A stretch of DNA of 64,000 bases, from the NCBI RefSeq assembly GCF_014898055.3, contig NW_023604295.1, forward strand, positions 138,786,676 through 138,850,675, in the 5' to 3' direction. Positions 25,031 to 36,443 of the stretch are shown in pieces; within the stretch, counting starts at the first letter, position 1, and each line of letters starts with the position of its first letter. The position numbers and the translations under genes were made by a program. The DNA is from Talpa occidentalis (taxonomy: Eukaryota; Chordata; Mammalia; Eulipotyphla; Talpidae). The notes under the pieces were generated by a model. It searched no databases. It was not told the DNA's origin and saw only the letters and a list, made by a program, of their open reading frames with translations.

Positions 25031-26427
25031 CTGTCGAGTCATAGGGAAGTCCATAAGTTATAGAGAAGCCACGAAGGGGAAAAGGCCATGACAGTTGAAG
25101 TCACACACATTTGATTTCAGATGTTAAGATCAAAGTATAATACACAACTTTAACGAAATAGTTGGCAGGATTATAAATGGCACTGTGAACTGGAAAACCA
25201 TGCACTTAACCGAGCAGCCAGAGATGTTTTCTACAACAGACTTATTTCTGATAACCAGCTTAAAGAGGATCATGTTTTCTGGAAATTATACCCATATCCT
25301 ACAGCACCTAGGCTGGTTTTCTTTACTCAAGAAATGCAAATGTAAATATAGATTGTTTGCAAGACTTGCAGAGGGTGAGTCATGCCAGTTTGTTACAGTA
25401 TATACTGTAACAAAGCAAACATCAACAGTTTCATTGCATTCTTCTTTTTAAATCCAGATGTAAGTGAGAAGATGCCCATGGTCCTGGATTCAAAGATTAT
25501 TTCCAGGCAGGCTATTTACAACTTTGGGTAATGGCAGGGTGGTAGCTACTTGAAATGTTGGAGTATTTTCCATCAGCTGGGACGTTGGCCTGAAATACGA
25601 TTTTTTAGGACAGTAAAATTTTCCTATTCTTCTCTAATTCTCTTTTTGGAATTTTATTTCCAGTGAGGTAGTTGCTTACTTCTAACACTGCTGACTCCTA
25701 AATACACAAATGATGTACTTCATAAATGTTCCATTTTATTTCTCCTCTATTTCTCTTAACATAAAAATTTTGGAGTAAAGGGGCATAAACTATTGGTTAT
25801 TCAACTATGGAGCCATTTTGTGTATTGGTTTTTGTGCACAAAATACTTTGCAATGTCAACCATTTATAGCAACGAATAACAACTGAAAGGAATTACTTTG
25901 AAAAAGTAGTCCACCAATTTGTACTATGCCATTTTCCAGAACATCATAATTATTTGTGAAGTTTTCTGCTAGAGCTTCAGCAACTTTACAAAGCTCAGCA
26001 GCCAAGCCACGTGACCGTGAACCAGCAGTCAACAAGCAGTACGAGAAAAGGTGGTTTAGGATGATTTAGGTATTCCAATCAGAAATAAAATTTATGTACA
26101 ATCATTTTGTAAGATATAGAATGTTAAATGCCTAAACTGCCATAGCGGGTAAAATATTTCTATACATTTTTAAAAATTTTGCAGCAGAATATCACCATAA
26201 AAAAAATAAAGTGTATTCATATACACACACATTCTCTATTATCTCAAGAAATCATCACGGTCACTCAAAGTGATATCATAAAATGTGGTACTTGAATAAA
26301 TTATTAATGTTTTATTTTCATTATGTGCAGCTCTGAAGGTATTCAGTGATACAAAAATGCCGAAATTAAGCACCAGGCCTGCAACTTCCACTGGTTTGAT
26401 ATTGTGTATTTTCTTTCCTGTACTTAC
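25031..26427 (-). other. VEGFC: VEGFC intron 2
   Basis: 1,397 bp, donor gtaagt after exon 2, acceptor gactcgacag. No SINE, LINE or other nameable repeat; AT-rich throughout. The plus-strand open frame near 25185-25451 has no recognisable family. Confidence 0.9.
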
Positions 26428-26641
26428 TTTTCAAGATCTCTGCATTATAATGTGCTGCAGCAAATTTTATAGTCTCTTCTGTCCTTGTATTGACGTTGGG
26501 TTGCTCTCTACTCTGCTGCCAGCCTCCTTTTCTTAACTGACACTTGTACATTTTCCAATATTCCGGGTAGAGTATGGTCATCAGTTCGTCTACACTGGAC
26601 ACTGAACGCAACTGCTCCTCCAGATCTCTGCCTGCATAAGC
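26428..26641 (-). CDS. VEGFC: VEGFC exon 2 (N-terminal propeptide, start of mature form)
   Basis: 214 bp coding for residues 50-120 plus one base of Ser121, beginning AYAGRDLEEQLRSVSSVDEL after the acceptor tttgacag. The stretch LYPEYWKMYKCQLRKGGW is the conserved core of the N-terminal propeptide. TEETIKFA|AAHYNAEIL contains the site where ADAMTS3, positioned by CCBE1, releases the mature ligand. Differences from human (from memory) include SKD to GRD, QHNREQANLNS to QQSREQPNVNT and NTE to NAE just after the processing site. The phase-0 start fits human exon 1 ending at codon 49. The donor is gtaagt. A start codon is not expected here; the Met seen inside the exon is internal. Confidence 0.97.
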
Positions 26642-28189
26642 CTGTCAAAGAAATATGCAATTTGGTTACTAGTCAGATTAAGGAATATGGGAATAAATGC
26701 ACCGAAAAGCCTTTTGGGTTTATTGTTATATGTGCTAGGATCCTATGAAAAACATTATTAATTTTTATAGCAGCTGAGTTACTTTTCTTGGTAAAATTAG
26801 AATCATGTTTTGATTTAAAACACCACAACTAAAATGAAATTAACTAAGACAGTTAAAACTAAAAATATATATTTGGTTGTTAAGACAACAATTTTGGAAA
26901 ATATAATTTTTTAAATGTTTTTGAAGGAATTCATTTTATTTATAGCTTTTCTACATAAAGGGAAAATTTATTAGTTTGAAAATTTATTCATGTTTATATT
27001 ACCGCCCAATACAATCAAACTGAAATCCATTCTAATGCTTTGCTTCATTTTCATTATCAACATCAGTAAAATATAATTAAGCAGGACGCTTGTAATTAGG
27101 AAATCTTAGTTTAATGAAAACTACTTTAGAGTAACTAATCACACGGAGAATGGGATTTTAATATCAGTGTCACAGTTGAGGGTTATATTTTGGTAAAACC
27201 TCCCAGTATTTCTAAAAATAGTGATCATCAAGATTTATATCGCTATAAGAGACACAAAATAGTTAATAACAGAACATCACCTCTGTTTGTAAATGGTTGT
27301 CTATATAAATGTATCCAATGAAACAGAATATTCTAAGTTATACTCTGGTAGTAAATATAACTAAGAAAACTACAATGCCTTTTCTAAATTAAACTTTGAA
27401 ATTATGGCAAAATGGGACACTGTTCAGATTTATATATTTTTAAAGTTCAGTGTGCAAAAATATAATTCAGAAAGTTGTTAATGTTCATGCAAATCCCCGT
27501 TGATATTTTTTATTTTTTTATTTTATTTTTTTAATTTTATTTTAATATTTTTTAAAATTTATTTTTATCCAGTTGCGTTTTAGAGGAATAAAGTTCCAGG
27601 GACCCACTGATCACACATAGTCCTTAGTAGCTCTTGTGCTGTGGGGCTATTGAAGCCAGCAGAAGCTAACAAAAACCCACTGAAGACACCCAGGCAGCAG
27701 TGACCACAGACACACCCATGTACTTTTATAATCAGTTATATGAAACACTGACACACACACAGCAACCGTTAAGAAAAAGGATGACAGTGAAGAGGGACTT
27801 TTGGTTAAGTATCATTTGAAACTTTAAAACAAATTGATTTTGTATTTAAAATTTAGAAATGGAAATACATACAGCAATAATTATATTTATAAAAGACTAA
27901 GTTCTCTAACAGGTCAAATGAAGAAAAACATAAGTACACAATTCACAGTAGGGAAAATGTAATATTAAAAAATGAAAAAATATACTAGTGAAAAATAAAA
28001 GTTGTTATATTTATACTTAGGCAGAAAAGGTGCCTTTCTAAAAGTGATTATAAAAAATAAAAATAAAATCTAAGCTATTTGTTTGGTAGAAAACACTATA
28101 AACAAAATAAAAGACAAACAATAAAGTGGGAAAACTGTTTGAAATATTCATGACAGATGGAAAAGACCAATATTCTTAAAATATCACAT

Positions 28190-28740
28190 GAATATGTTAA
28201 TGAGAAAAAATAAACAGGTACTTCAGTAGAAAAATGGGCAAAGAACTTGAACTGAATATTCACAAAGAATAAATATAATCAATGCATATTTGGTGGTGTC
28301 AAAAAGTAAAGAAAACTGTAATTTCTTTTACTCCTGGAGGGATTATAAATCTGTACAGCTATTCAAGGAAAAATGTGTTATTTCAAGTTGAAGGGTCTTA
28401 AAAACAAGCCCCATTTTAGATAGCAAATTCACTTTGGAATTAAATTCCCTATCCATAAAAAGTGATAACAAGCCTTTGCTATATATATATGTACAAAGTC
28501 ATTGTGAGGCTGTCTATAATACTGAATATAAAACCCATAAAGAATTAACTAAATAATATACAGGGAAAACAAATTAACACAGAAAGTAATCTAATAACAT
28601 TATAAAATAATGATATAGATGTGTAATTTAGACATGAAAAGAAGTAGATAATATATTCCATGATGCACATACATACAATGTTCACATACATAGCTCATGT
28701 GTATAAGATTTTTTCATAAAACAAAATTCATATTTAGATA
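28190..28740 (+). mobile_element. Old L1 fragment
   Basis: gggcaaagaacttgaactg, atattcacaaagaa, and later ttactcctggagggattat and ctgtacagctattcaagg keep the order of the L1 ORF2 C-terminal/3' region. Heavily diverged; ends approximate. Confidence 0.55.
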
Positions 28741-29124
28741 GCCTGAATACATATTTGTATATAGTCTTAAAACCTCTACAGCAAAACAAAAAATAGCTAT
28801 CATCTCCAAATTGCAGGATTAAGGTAATAACTATGTCCTTCTCTATATACTTCCATACTTAAAATTCTAAATGTTGAACATAACTTTTTATTATCAGAAT
28901 AAAACTTTAAAAGTAGTTTCTCTGAGCATATCCAAAGGACATAGTATTAATGTTCATTTCTGCATCTCATTCACTATTCTTATTTCTGCATACAGCATGT
29001 CTTTTGAAGATTAATTTATACCAATCTGGCAAAAGCAGACACTATCACAGACAAAATGGTATAAAAACAGATTGACATTGAGCGATTTATTTATTCATCC
29101 CTACTACATTATATTTTCAGGGAA

Positions 29125-29325
29125 GAAAAACAAGCTTTTGTAGCAAAAGATCCAGATTTACATCTAGGCTATAGATTTTATTTAATTAACATTAGATTTT
29201 CTTTGACCCTCATCTTACTCTGGAAAATGGTAATATTATCTTCCTTATAGAGTTTTTGTGATGATTCAAATAAGCAATCAATGTAGAAATAGATCACAGA
29301 AACTGTAGTCAAGGGTTGGATTAAT
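29125..29325 (+). repeat. MIR
   Basis: Order of tgtagcaaaagatccagatt, tgaccctcatcttactctgg, aaaatggtaatattatcttc and gtttttgtgatgattcaaat follows the MIR consensus from centre to tail. Confidence 0.6.
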
Positions 29326-30935
29326 ATTATAACATCTTTAGGGAGAAACAGCACATTAGAGATTGGTTTCTAGACAAATCAACTGCCATTTTCACATCAC
29401 TGTCAAGTGTAACAGTGAGTACTGTACCAGTTTTGCTGCAGTGTTTATTTAGATGTATGCTCTGCATTTCTTTTCTAAATGAGCAGCCACCTAGGAACTG
29501 AGCATTGTCAATTTAGTAAGAGAGCTGTTCTGTGAATCAGAGACCAAAATATTGAAGGTCAATACTACCAGGTAGTCATGGCACATTCACATCTCATTTT
29601 TGAGGAATTTAAATAGATCCCAGTAACTTAGAAAAATTTCTGAACCAGAAACACCCCAAAATCTTTCCAGTAGAAGTGTTATCCAGATGAAAGTCATGTC
29701 CTTTCTCAAGGTTTTCTTGAGTCTCTGTGTTCACCAATATTTTCCAGAATGTTGTCATCTGAATGTTAATATTTTCCTTATTATTTTCCAAAGGAATTTG
29801 GTATATCTTTAAAAAAAAAAAGCACCTTTCAAGTGGCTATCCCACTGCAATAAAAGTCTCAAGTAATCTGAAAATGAATCTAATTTTGCACTCCACCTTT
29901 GCGGGGTCAATTAGGAATTCAGTAGTTACTCTGATGTAACTTTCAGCACATAATTATTAGTAAGGAGCAAACTACGTGATAGTCGGTGAAGGATTTTGTC
30001 ATGCTCTGGAAGTCCAAGCTGGTAGGGAGCCAGGGGAGCTAGGAATAAGTCCCTTCCTTGATAATTCACAAACCTAAGAGGTAACAGAAGGATGAAGCAA
30101 GAACTCTGAGTCTACACAAGGTCACATGATGAGAAAGAGATTTGGGGTTTCCCATGCACATTATAGTTTTCCTGAGTCATGCGGAGTCATAACATAGAAT
30201 GAACATCTTAGGAGGCATCGATAGCAGATATAGTTGACTTTACACAGGTATCTCATGAAAATTAGTTTCCTCTTGCTGGTCTGCTTCGACTAGGGGTTGT
30301 TCAGATGCCCAATAGGGAGAAAATATAAGAGCACAGAGTTGTCCTATCTTCCAAGAACTGTCATAATCCAGAGAGTCAATAATAAGTAGGAAACCAGAGC
30401 AGACACCTAATATTACTATTAATGGCCCTAGATTTGTCAATGAGTGGAACTTAACTTTTAAAAATTCACAAATGCAAATTCAATATCAACAGCCTCTACA
30501 AATAACAATCATAAGTTAATTGCTACACCATGTAAAAATTCAGTAATTTTAAATTAAAAATTGATGGGGAAATGCATATACCTCAATTACAGAAAATTTC
30601 CTTTAACCTGAAAGCATATCCTCTTATCAAATATGAGTGACCAGTATGAAAAGAATGGGTAGGAGTCCATCAAAGAAAGGTTTGATCACACTGCTGTATT
30701 TCCAACGCTGGTTAAAAAGGGTTATAAGCAAATTCGGTTAGTTGCCCGATATATCTATATCTGGGGAAAAGAGAAAAGAACCTATCTTCAAACTGGAAAA
30801 AGGGATATTTATATTTTTCTTAAATTGTCCATGCACTGTCTGTAAAAGCTTGGCTCAAGTAATATTTTATATTTGATGAAAAAAAGTACATTGCTACAGA
30901 CAGTTTCATAAGGTAAAGCAGAGGTAAGCTTTGGT

Positions 30936-31000
30936 CATTTAATAATATACAATGTTGTAAACCAATGTTAACTCAATAAAAAATAAATAAAAATCAAAAT
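30936..31000 (+). mobile_element. Short L1 3' terminus
   Basis: The sequence tgttgtaaaccaatgttaac followed by tcaataaaaaataaataaaa matches the L1 end also seen at 35100-35150 (tgttgtaaaccaacattac). Confidence 0.4.
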
Positions 31001-31356
31001 CAACCATGTTATAAAAATTTTCCAAAAAATTATAAAAGGAAATACTTTTCATATTATTCATCTTTATCCTAAGCAACCAAATTATGAAGAGGCATCACTT
31101 TATCCTAAAGTAGTTATCAAGATCACCAGCTCTATACTACTGTTGAGTTTTCTTTCTTCTTTGGAAACAGAATCAGAAAGCAGCATTAGAATAAGTAGGT
31201 GCTGAAGTTATTCTTCTGCTAAAATAGCATAAGAGCTTGTTTATTCATTTCTTCCCACTTAAATGGCAGTGGCATGCCAGATGGATTTGTCATTCCTCCT
31301 GTTTCCTTCAGCAAACTATCCATGATAGGTAAATTTGTATTTTAAAGTATATTCTA

Positions 31357-31636
31357 GGGGCCTCCTTGGTGGCACATCAGGGAGGTCTCAGCATTATAAA
31401 GCTCAGCATTATCAAGCTATCCAGCATGAGATCCATCCCTAGCCAGGGAGCTGAACCCATGGCTCAGCAGACCTCTCCTGCCTCACCCGCTGCTCCCCTC
31501 AGCAGTGTATTTCAGTCAATCTGCCTGTTCTGTTCCCCGCTCTGTCTCTGGTGAATCCTCTCACCCCACACACCTCTGGCCTACACCCTAACTCTTGTAT
31601 GCATAAATAAATAAATCTTAAAAAAAAAAATATAGC
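31357..31636 (+). mobile_element. tRNA-derived SINE, first unit of a tandem pair
   Basis: Starts ggggcctccttggtgg; the tRNA-like part is rearranged (ctcagcattat occurs twice) but the body (cagcagacctctcctgcc, ctgtctctggtgaatcctc) and the tail tgcataaataaataaatct are typical. It is followed after only a few bases by a second copy in the same orientation. Confidence 0.92.
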
Positions 31637-31639
31637 CCA

Positions 31640-31909
31640 GGGCCTCCCTGGTGGCACAGTGGATTGAGCTCCACGCTGCGAAGCTGTCTGCAGCCTCTGC
31701 AGCTGGGTTCGATTCCTGGCCATCCAGGGAGATACCCACATGGCGCGGTAGACCTCTCCTGTCTCACCCACTGTTCCCCTGAGCAGTCCGTCTGCCTGCT
31801 CTGTTCCCCACTCTGTCTCTGGTGAATTCGCTCACCCTCCCATGCCTCTGACCTGTACCCCAGTTCTTGTATAAATAAATAAATCTTTAAAAAAATTAAA
31901 AAAAAACAC
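31640..31909 (+). mobile_element. tRNA-derived SINE, second unit of a tandem pair
   Basis: Starts gggcctccctggtggcacag, has the B box gggttcgattcc, and ends in tataaataaataaatcttt. The 13-mer aaagtatattcta occurs at 31344-31356 before the first unit and at 31910-31922 after this one, so the pair shares one target-site duplication. Confidence 0.94.
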
Positions 31910-32026
31910 AAAGTATATTCTAATTATTTAAAAATTTCTTTTTACAACAAAATCTCAGTACTGGGGCAGAGTGGAGAGGGTTTTGGATTTGAGAGGTCAT
32001 CCAATACATGGTTATAAAATTCAATT

Positions 32027-32037
32027 TTTTTTTAAAG

Positions 32038-32070
<33 letters not shown>

Positions 32071-32319
32071 TACAAGCACTGGGTACAGTCAGAAGCGTGG
32101 GAGGGTGAGAGAATTCACCAGAGCCAGAGCGGGGAGCAGAGCAGGCAGAAGGACCGAAGTACACTGCTGAGGGGAGCAGCGGGCGGCAGGAGAGGTCTGC
32201 GTGCCATGCTGGACCCTCCTCCGGTGGCCGGGGAGCAGCCGGGGATTGAACCGGTGCTGCAGAGGCTGCTGACAGCCTCGCAACCCAGCTCTCAACCGCT
32301 GCGCCACCAGGGGAGGCCC
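32027..32319 (-). mobile_element. tRNA-derived SINE, second subfamily
   Basis: Plus strand: a TTTA run then acaagcactgggtacagtca, ending gcgccaccaggggaggccc. The tail-side phrase gcactgggtacag (others have gctggggtacaggcc) separates a second subfamily, shared with the copies at 48939, 55454 and 63583. Confidence 0.92.
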
Positions 32320-33811
32320 GGAAATTGTATGTTTTAATTAACAAATTTTTTTATTTCTTTGGAGCAACATGGTTTTCAACACTGTGTGTGACTTAGAGGT
32401 AAAGGGTCCGAGGCTTCCAGTGTAAATTACCACGGTACCCTGGCCACCAAGGCACTGAGTCAATTTATTTTTTGCCTTATCCTCGAAATTTTTTCAAAAA
32501 ATGCCACGACAAAGAATGGGCACTATTTATATCTATTATTGTTAGCATGAGTTATATTTTAAAAGAAATTACTTTTTAAGCTTATCACATATAAACTAAA
32601 GGAGAAAATCAAATATTTCATCAAACTGTAGGTAGGCTTTTAGGAAATATTACAAATATTCATTTACAATGATGAAATCTTGAGATCACTTTCTAATTCA
32701 ATGCTACAGCAGGCTACGCGCCCATCCTATCTGCATAGAGGTGGACAAGACACACACGGGGTGCCTTGCACTGAGCACTGACAACCACTCTTCTTGCTTC
32801 TCAAATGGCACTGACTTCCCTCCTTTGTAGGAAGATAAAATGATCTCAGAAATATTAATTCTAATCTTTTCCCAGATATAATGACAAAAACAGCAGTAGG
32901 TACCTAAAGCCAAAAATACCTGAGGCATTTACCAATTATAAGAGAAGTTCCAAAGTGCTAAAACCTGTTCAAATGTGTCAATATACAGTGACTCTGAGCC
33001 AAGGATGGCTGCCTCCCCAGGGTCATTTGGCAATGACCTCTTCTGCGAACCACATGGCTATATATATTGGGTTTGCTTCTGCCTTTTGGATTTGTTCCTT
33101 TGATCTTTTTGTCTACCCTTCATCCAGGACCACACTACAGCAGTTTTATCATTTATCTTGATATTAAGTGTATCCCTGGTTTGCACCGGTGATGCCCCAT
33201 ACTTTAAAATGATGGATATACAAAACTTCTTTGCAATTTAATTTCTTATGACTAAGGTCAATCATGGTTTTTGCAACAAATAAGAGATCCTGATAACATT
33301 AGGTAATCTAGCAAATGCACGGCCATGTGCCTTACATATACTAGACACAGAGGATAGAGAGTGCTAGTAGCAGTGGTGGCAGTAGCTGTAAACACATGAA
33401 CAATAATTATACTAAGGGACCCAAATAAAGCTACATAAAAAGGTTCTACTTGAAAGCATATTTTAATATTAACTCTTATTCATTAAAAACCCATGTTCTT
33501 AGTGAAATCTCAATTTGCCCAATTATACGTACATAATACTTAAAATTACATAATGCATTCACAGAGATACCGACAAAATGTCCACACCTGAATCTGAGTT
33601 CTCTAGGAAGAAGGTTTTTTTGTTGGGAAGCATATGTGTATGATGTAACACAATACTGAAGGCATGTGTTTTAGGCAAATGATAAACCTGTGTTTATAAG
33701 CTGTAATCATCAATTTATTCACTTTCCATATGTATGACCTTTGAGGATTATTTTGCCATAAGAAATGTAAGGATTGATGTACAAATTACATGAGCTACTT
33801 TGAAATATGTA

Positions 33812-34080
33812 GGGTCTCCCTGGTGGCGAAAGGGGTTTAGATGCAACCTATGAAACTCTCCACAGCCACTGCAGCAACGAGTTTGATCCCCAGCCAGAGA
33901 GCTACCCAAATGGCGCAGCAGACCTCTCCTGTCTTGCCTGCTGCTCCCCTCAGCAGTGTACTTCAGTCAATCTACCTGTTCTGCTCCCCACTCTGTCTCT
34001 GGTGAATCCTCTCATCCCCTGAACCTCTGGCCTATACTCCAATTCTTATATACATAAATAAAATCTAAAAAATAATAAAA
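33812..34080 (+). mobile_element. tRNA-derived SINE with diverged head
   Basis: Starts gggtctccctggtggcg; the tRNA-like part is diverged (gagtttgatcccc in place of the B box), but body and tail are normal. It abuts the 5' end of the old L1 that follows. Confidence 0.9.
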
Positions 34081-34905
34081 ATCCAGTATTCATTTTTGAT
34101 TAAAAACTTCCAGTAAACTAGAAAGAGAAAGGATCTTTCTCCAACTCATATAGGGCTTCTATGAAAAGCTCTCAGCTAATATCATACCTGAAGAAAGACA
34201 AAATGCTTCTCTTCTATGATACAGAACAAAGCAAGTAAATCCCTTTGCACCACTTTAATCCAACAGAAGATGGAGTTACCTTAATAATGCTAATTAATCA
34301 ATTAAGACAGAATGAAAAGAAAGCTATAAACTGTCTTTACTTGTGGGCAAAACAATCCTTTCTGTAGAAAATCCTAAGGACTTTATACAAATAAATTTAC
34401 TAGAACTAAAAATGTGTTTGGCAAGGTTATATAAACCAGTGTGTAAAAATCAATTGTACTTCTATCTACTAGCAATGAACAATCACAAAATGATATCAAG
34501 AAACAATTTTCATTCACAGCAACATCAAAAGAATCAACATCTTGGTAATAAATTGAGCAAAAGAGTTCAAGACCCACAGGTGGAAAATTGTAAAACTTTA
34601 CTAAGAGAAATTTATTTTAATAAATAAATAAAGAGACCTACCACATTAACAGAATGGAACACTCAGTATTATTAAGTTGTCAATTCTTTCAAATTGATTT
34701 ATAAATTCAGAGAAATCCCTTTCAAAATTTCAACCATATTTTTTTGGTAGACATTTAAGCTGATCTTACACTGTATGCAAAAAATCCAGAACAGCTGGTT
34801 TAATTTTGAAAATAGAGAATAGCTTTAGCGGGCTCATTATCAGCTCTCAAACCTTCTGTTAAGCTATAGGAACCAGGGCGGTGTGCTAGTAGCTTAAAAA
34901 TAGAT

Positions 34906-35152
34906 ACAGTATGATCTCACTCATTTGTGGAATATAAAGAAGCAAAACAAACAAACAAAATAAAACTTAGACTTTTGACAACACAAAGGCTGTGCCAGCA
35001 GGAAAGGTGGATGTGGAATAGGTGGGGAGGAGCGGTTATTTGGTGGTGGATCTGGTGTGATGCATAGCTGCTCAGGTTAGAAGCTATACATCTGAACTCT
35101 ACACAGTGTTGTAAACCAACATTACTTTAATTTAAAAAAATTTTAAAAACAT
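34906..35152 (+). mobile_element. Younger L1 3' end inserted in the old L1
   Basis: Begins at tatgatctcactcatttgtg, continues through the G-rich 3'UTR part (ggaaaggtggatgtggaata) and ends with tgttgtaaaccaacattac and an A-rich tail. The old L1 resumes immediately after. Confidence 0.75.
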
Positions 35153-35708
35153 TAGCTTGCCAGATCAGAGTCGAGAATCCAGAAACAAAGTATACCTATC
35201 CTGATGGTCAAAAGATTTCCCACAAAGTATCAAGGTGAATCAATGGGAAAAGAAGAACTTATTAAACAGATTGACTAAGACAATCAGCAAATTATATGTG
35301 AAACAAAGACAAAACAATCCCAAACCCTGAAAAATGGAAAAACTAAACCACTTAGATCTTGCTTTATATCATCCTCATAAATTAAAACAAAATAGTTCAC
35401 ACACCTAAATGCAAGAGCTAAGATCTATAAAACTTTTGAAACAAAACATAGTTTCTTCTTTGTGACTTTGGATTAGGCAATGATTTATAATTCATGACAT
35501 CAAAAAAAAACATTTTATGAAAGAAAAAATGGTAGGTAGATGAAACTTAACCAAAATTGAAACTTGTGTTCTTGAAATGTTAAGAACTCCAAAAGACAGG
35601 TGAAAACTGGGTATCAAAGGCTTATAAATCATATATCTGATGAACACTTGTATTTAAAATATATTATGAACTCTTTCAAAAAATTAAGGCAAATAAAAAC
35701 CAAGTTTA

Positions 35709-35827
35709 GGGCCTCCCTTGGTGGCGCAGTGGTTGAGCGCTGGGCTGCGAGGCTGCCCGCAGCCTCTGCAACGCCAGTTCGTTCCCTGGCCGCTGAGGGT
35801 CCCACAAAAAACAAAACAAAACAAAAC
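35709..35827 (+). mobile_element. Short head-only SINE with (CAAAA)n tail and perfect 14-bp TSD
   Basis: Only the tRNA-like head (gggcctcccttggtggcgca to gagggtcccac) is present, about 95 bp, followed by repeated CAAAA units instead of the normal 170-bp body. Flanked by aaaaaccaagttta at 35695-35708 and 35828-35841, identical, so the short form inserted as a complete unit and is not a deletion product. Confidence 0.93.
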
Positions 35828-35861
35828 AAAAACCAAGTTTAAAAATGAGGAAGACAAAAAA

Positions 35862-36443
35862 TGTGGACTGGTGTCGTGGCAGCAACACCACACTGATAGA
35901 GAAACGGGAGTCGTGGAGCAGGCTGCACCATGCAGGATGCTGCCGAAGAGCAAGATCCTGGCCTTTTATTAATAATTATACAGCACCAGTTGTAAGGGGA
36001 AAGAGAAAAAAGAAAAGGGTAAGAGTGAAACTAGAAAATGTGCTGTCAACTATAGCATCAGGGGTTGTGAGGCTGCCCTCCAGGCACTTCTCATCTGCTT
36101 GATGACTCAGTATTGTAATTGAGATCAAGCCCTAGTTCCCCAGCTTGGGTTTCAATCTTATCAACAAGGCTTTCCACTGATCAGCTTTTGGGGTCCCTTG
36201 TCATCCATTGGTCCTCAGTCCCCACCCCCCTCCCCGGCCCCGAGATTCCCAGTCATACCTCGTGATGCATAGCATTTCCAGAGCAATCAAGCTTTCTGCT
36301 CTGGATTGATTTGAAAGGAACCTTGCAGGGTTGGGCTCCTGTAACTAACTGACCGGGCAGTTCTGACCTTGCTTAGGAACACAGAACCAACCCTAGGCAA
36401 CAAAATGGTGGCTGAGTGGACCACTGAGGATTAACAGACCCAC
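35862..36443 (-). mobile_element. Retroviral LTR (probably solo) inside the old L1
   Basis: About 580 bp with terminal TG…CA ends on the minus strand (starts near tgtgggtctgttaatcctc, ends accagtccaca). It has a sense-strand AATAAA at 35965-35970 about 100 bp from the 3' end, CpGs and a G-rich tract (36218-36242). It interrupts L1 sequence that continues on both sides. I find no convincing target-site duplication, so the ends are uncertain by several bases. No gag, pol or env frame accompanies it. Confidence 0.65.

Noticed and set aside
26366..26427. Open frame running from exon 2 into intron 2.
   Set aside because: Consensus gtaagt donor; the intronic extension is short and exon 3 joins correctly in phase 1.
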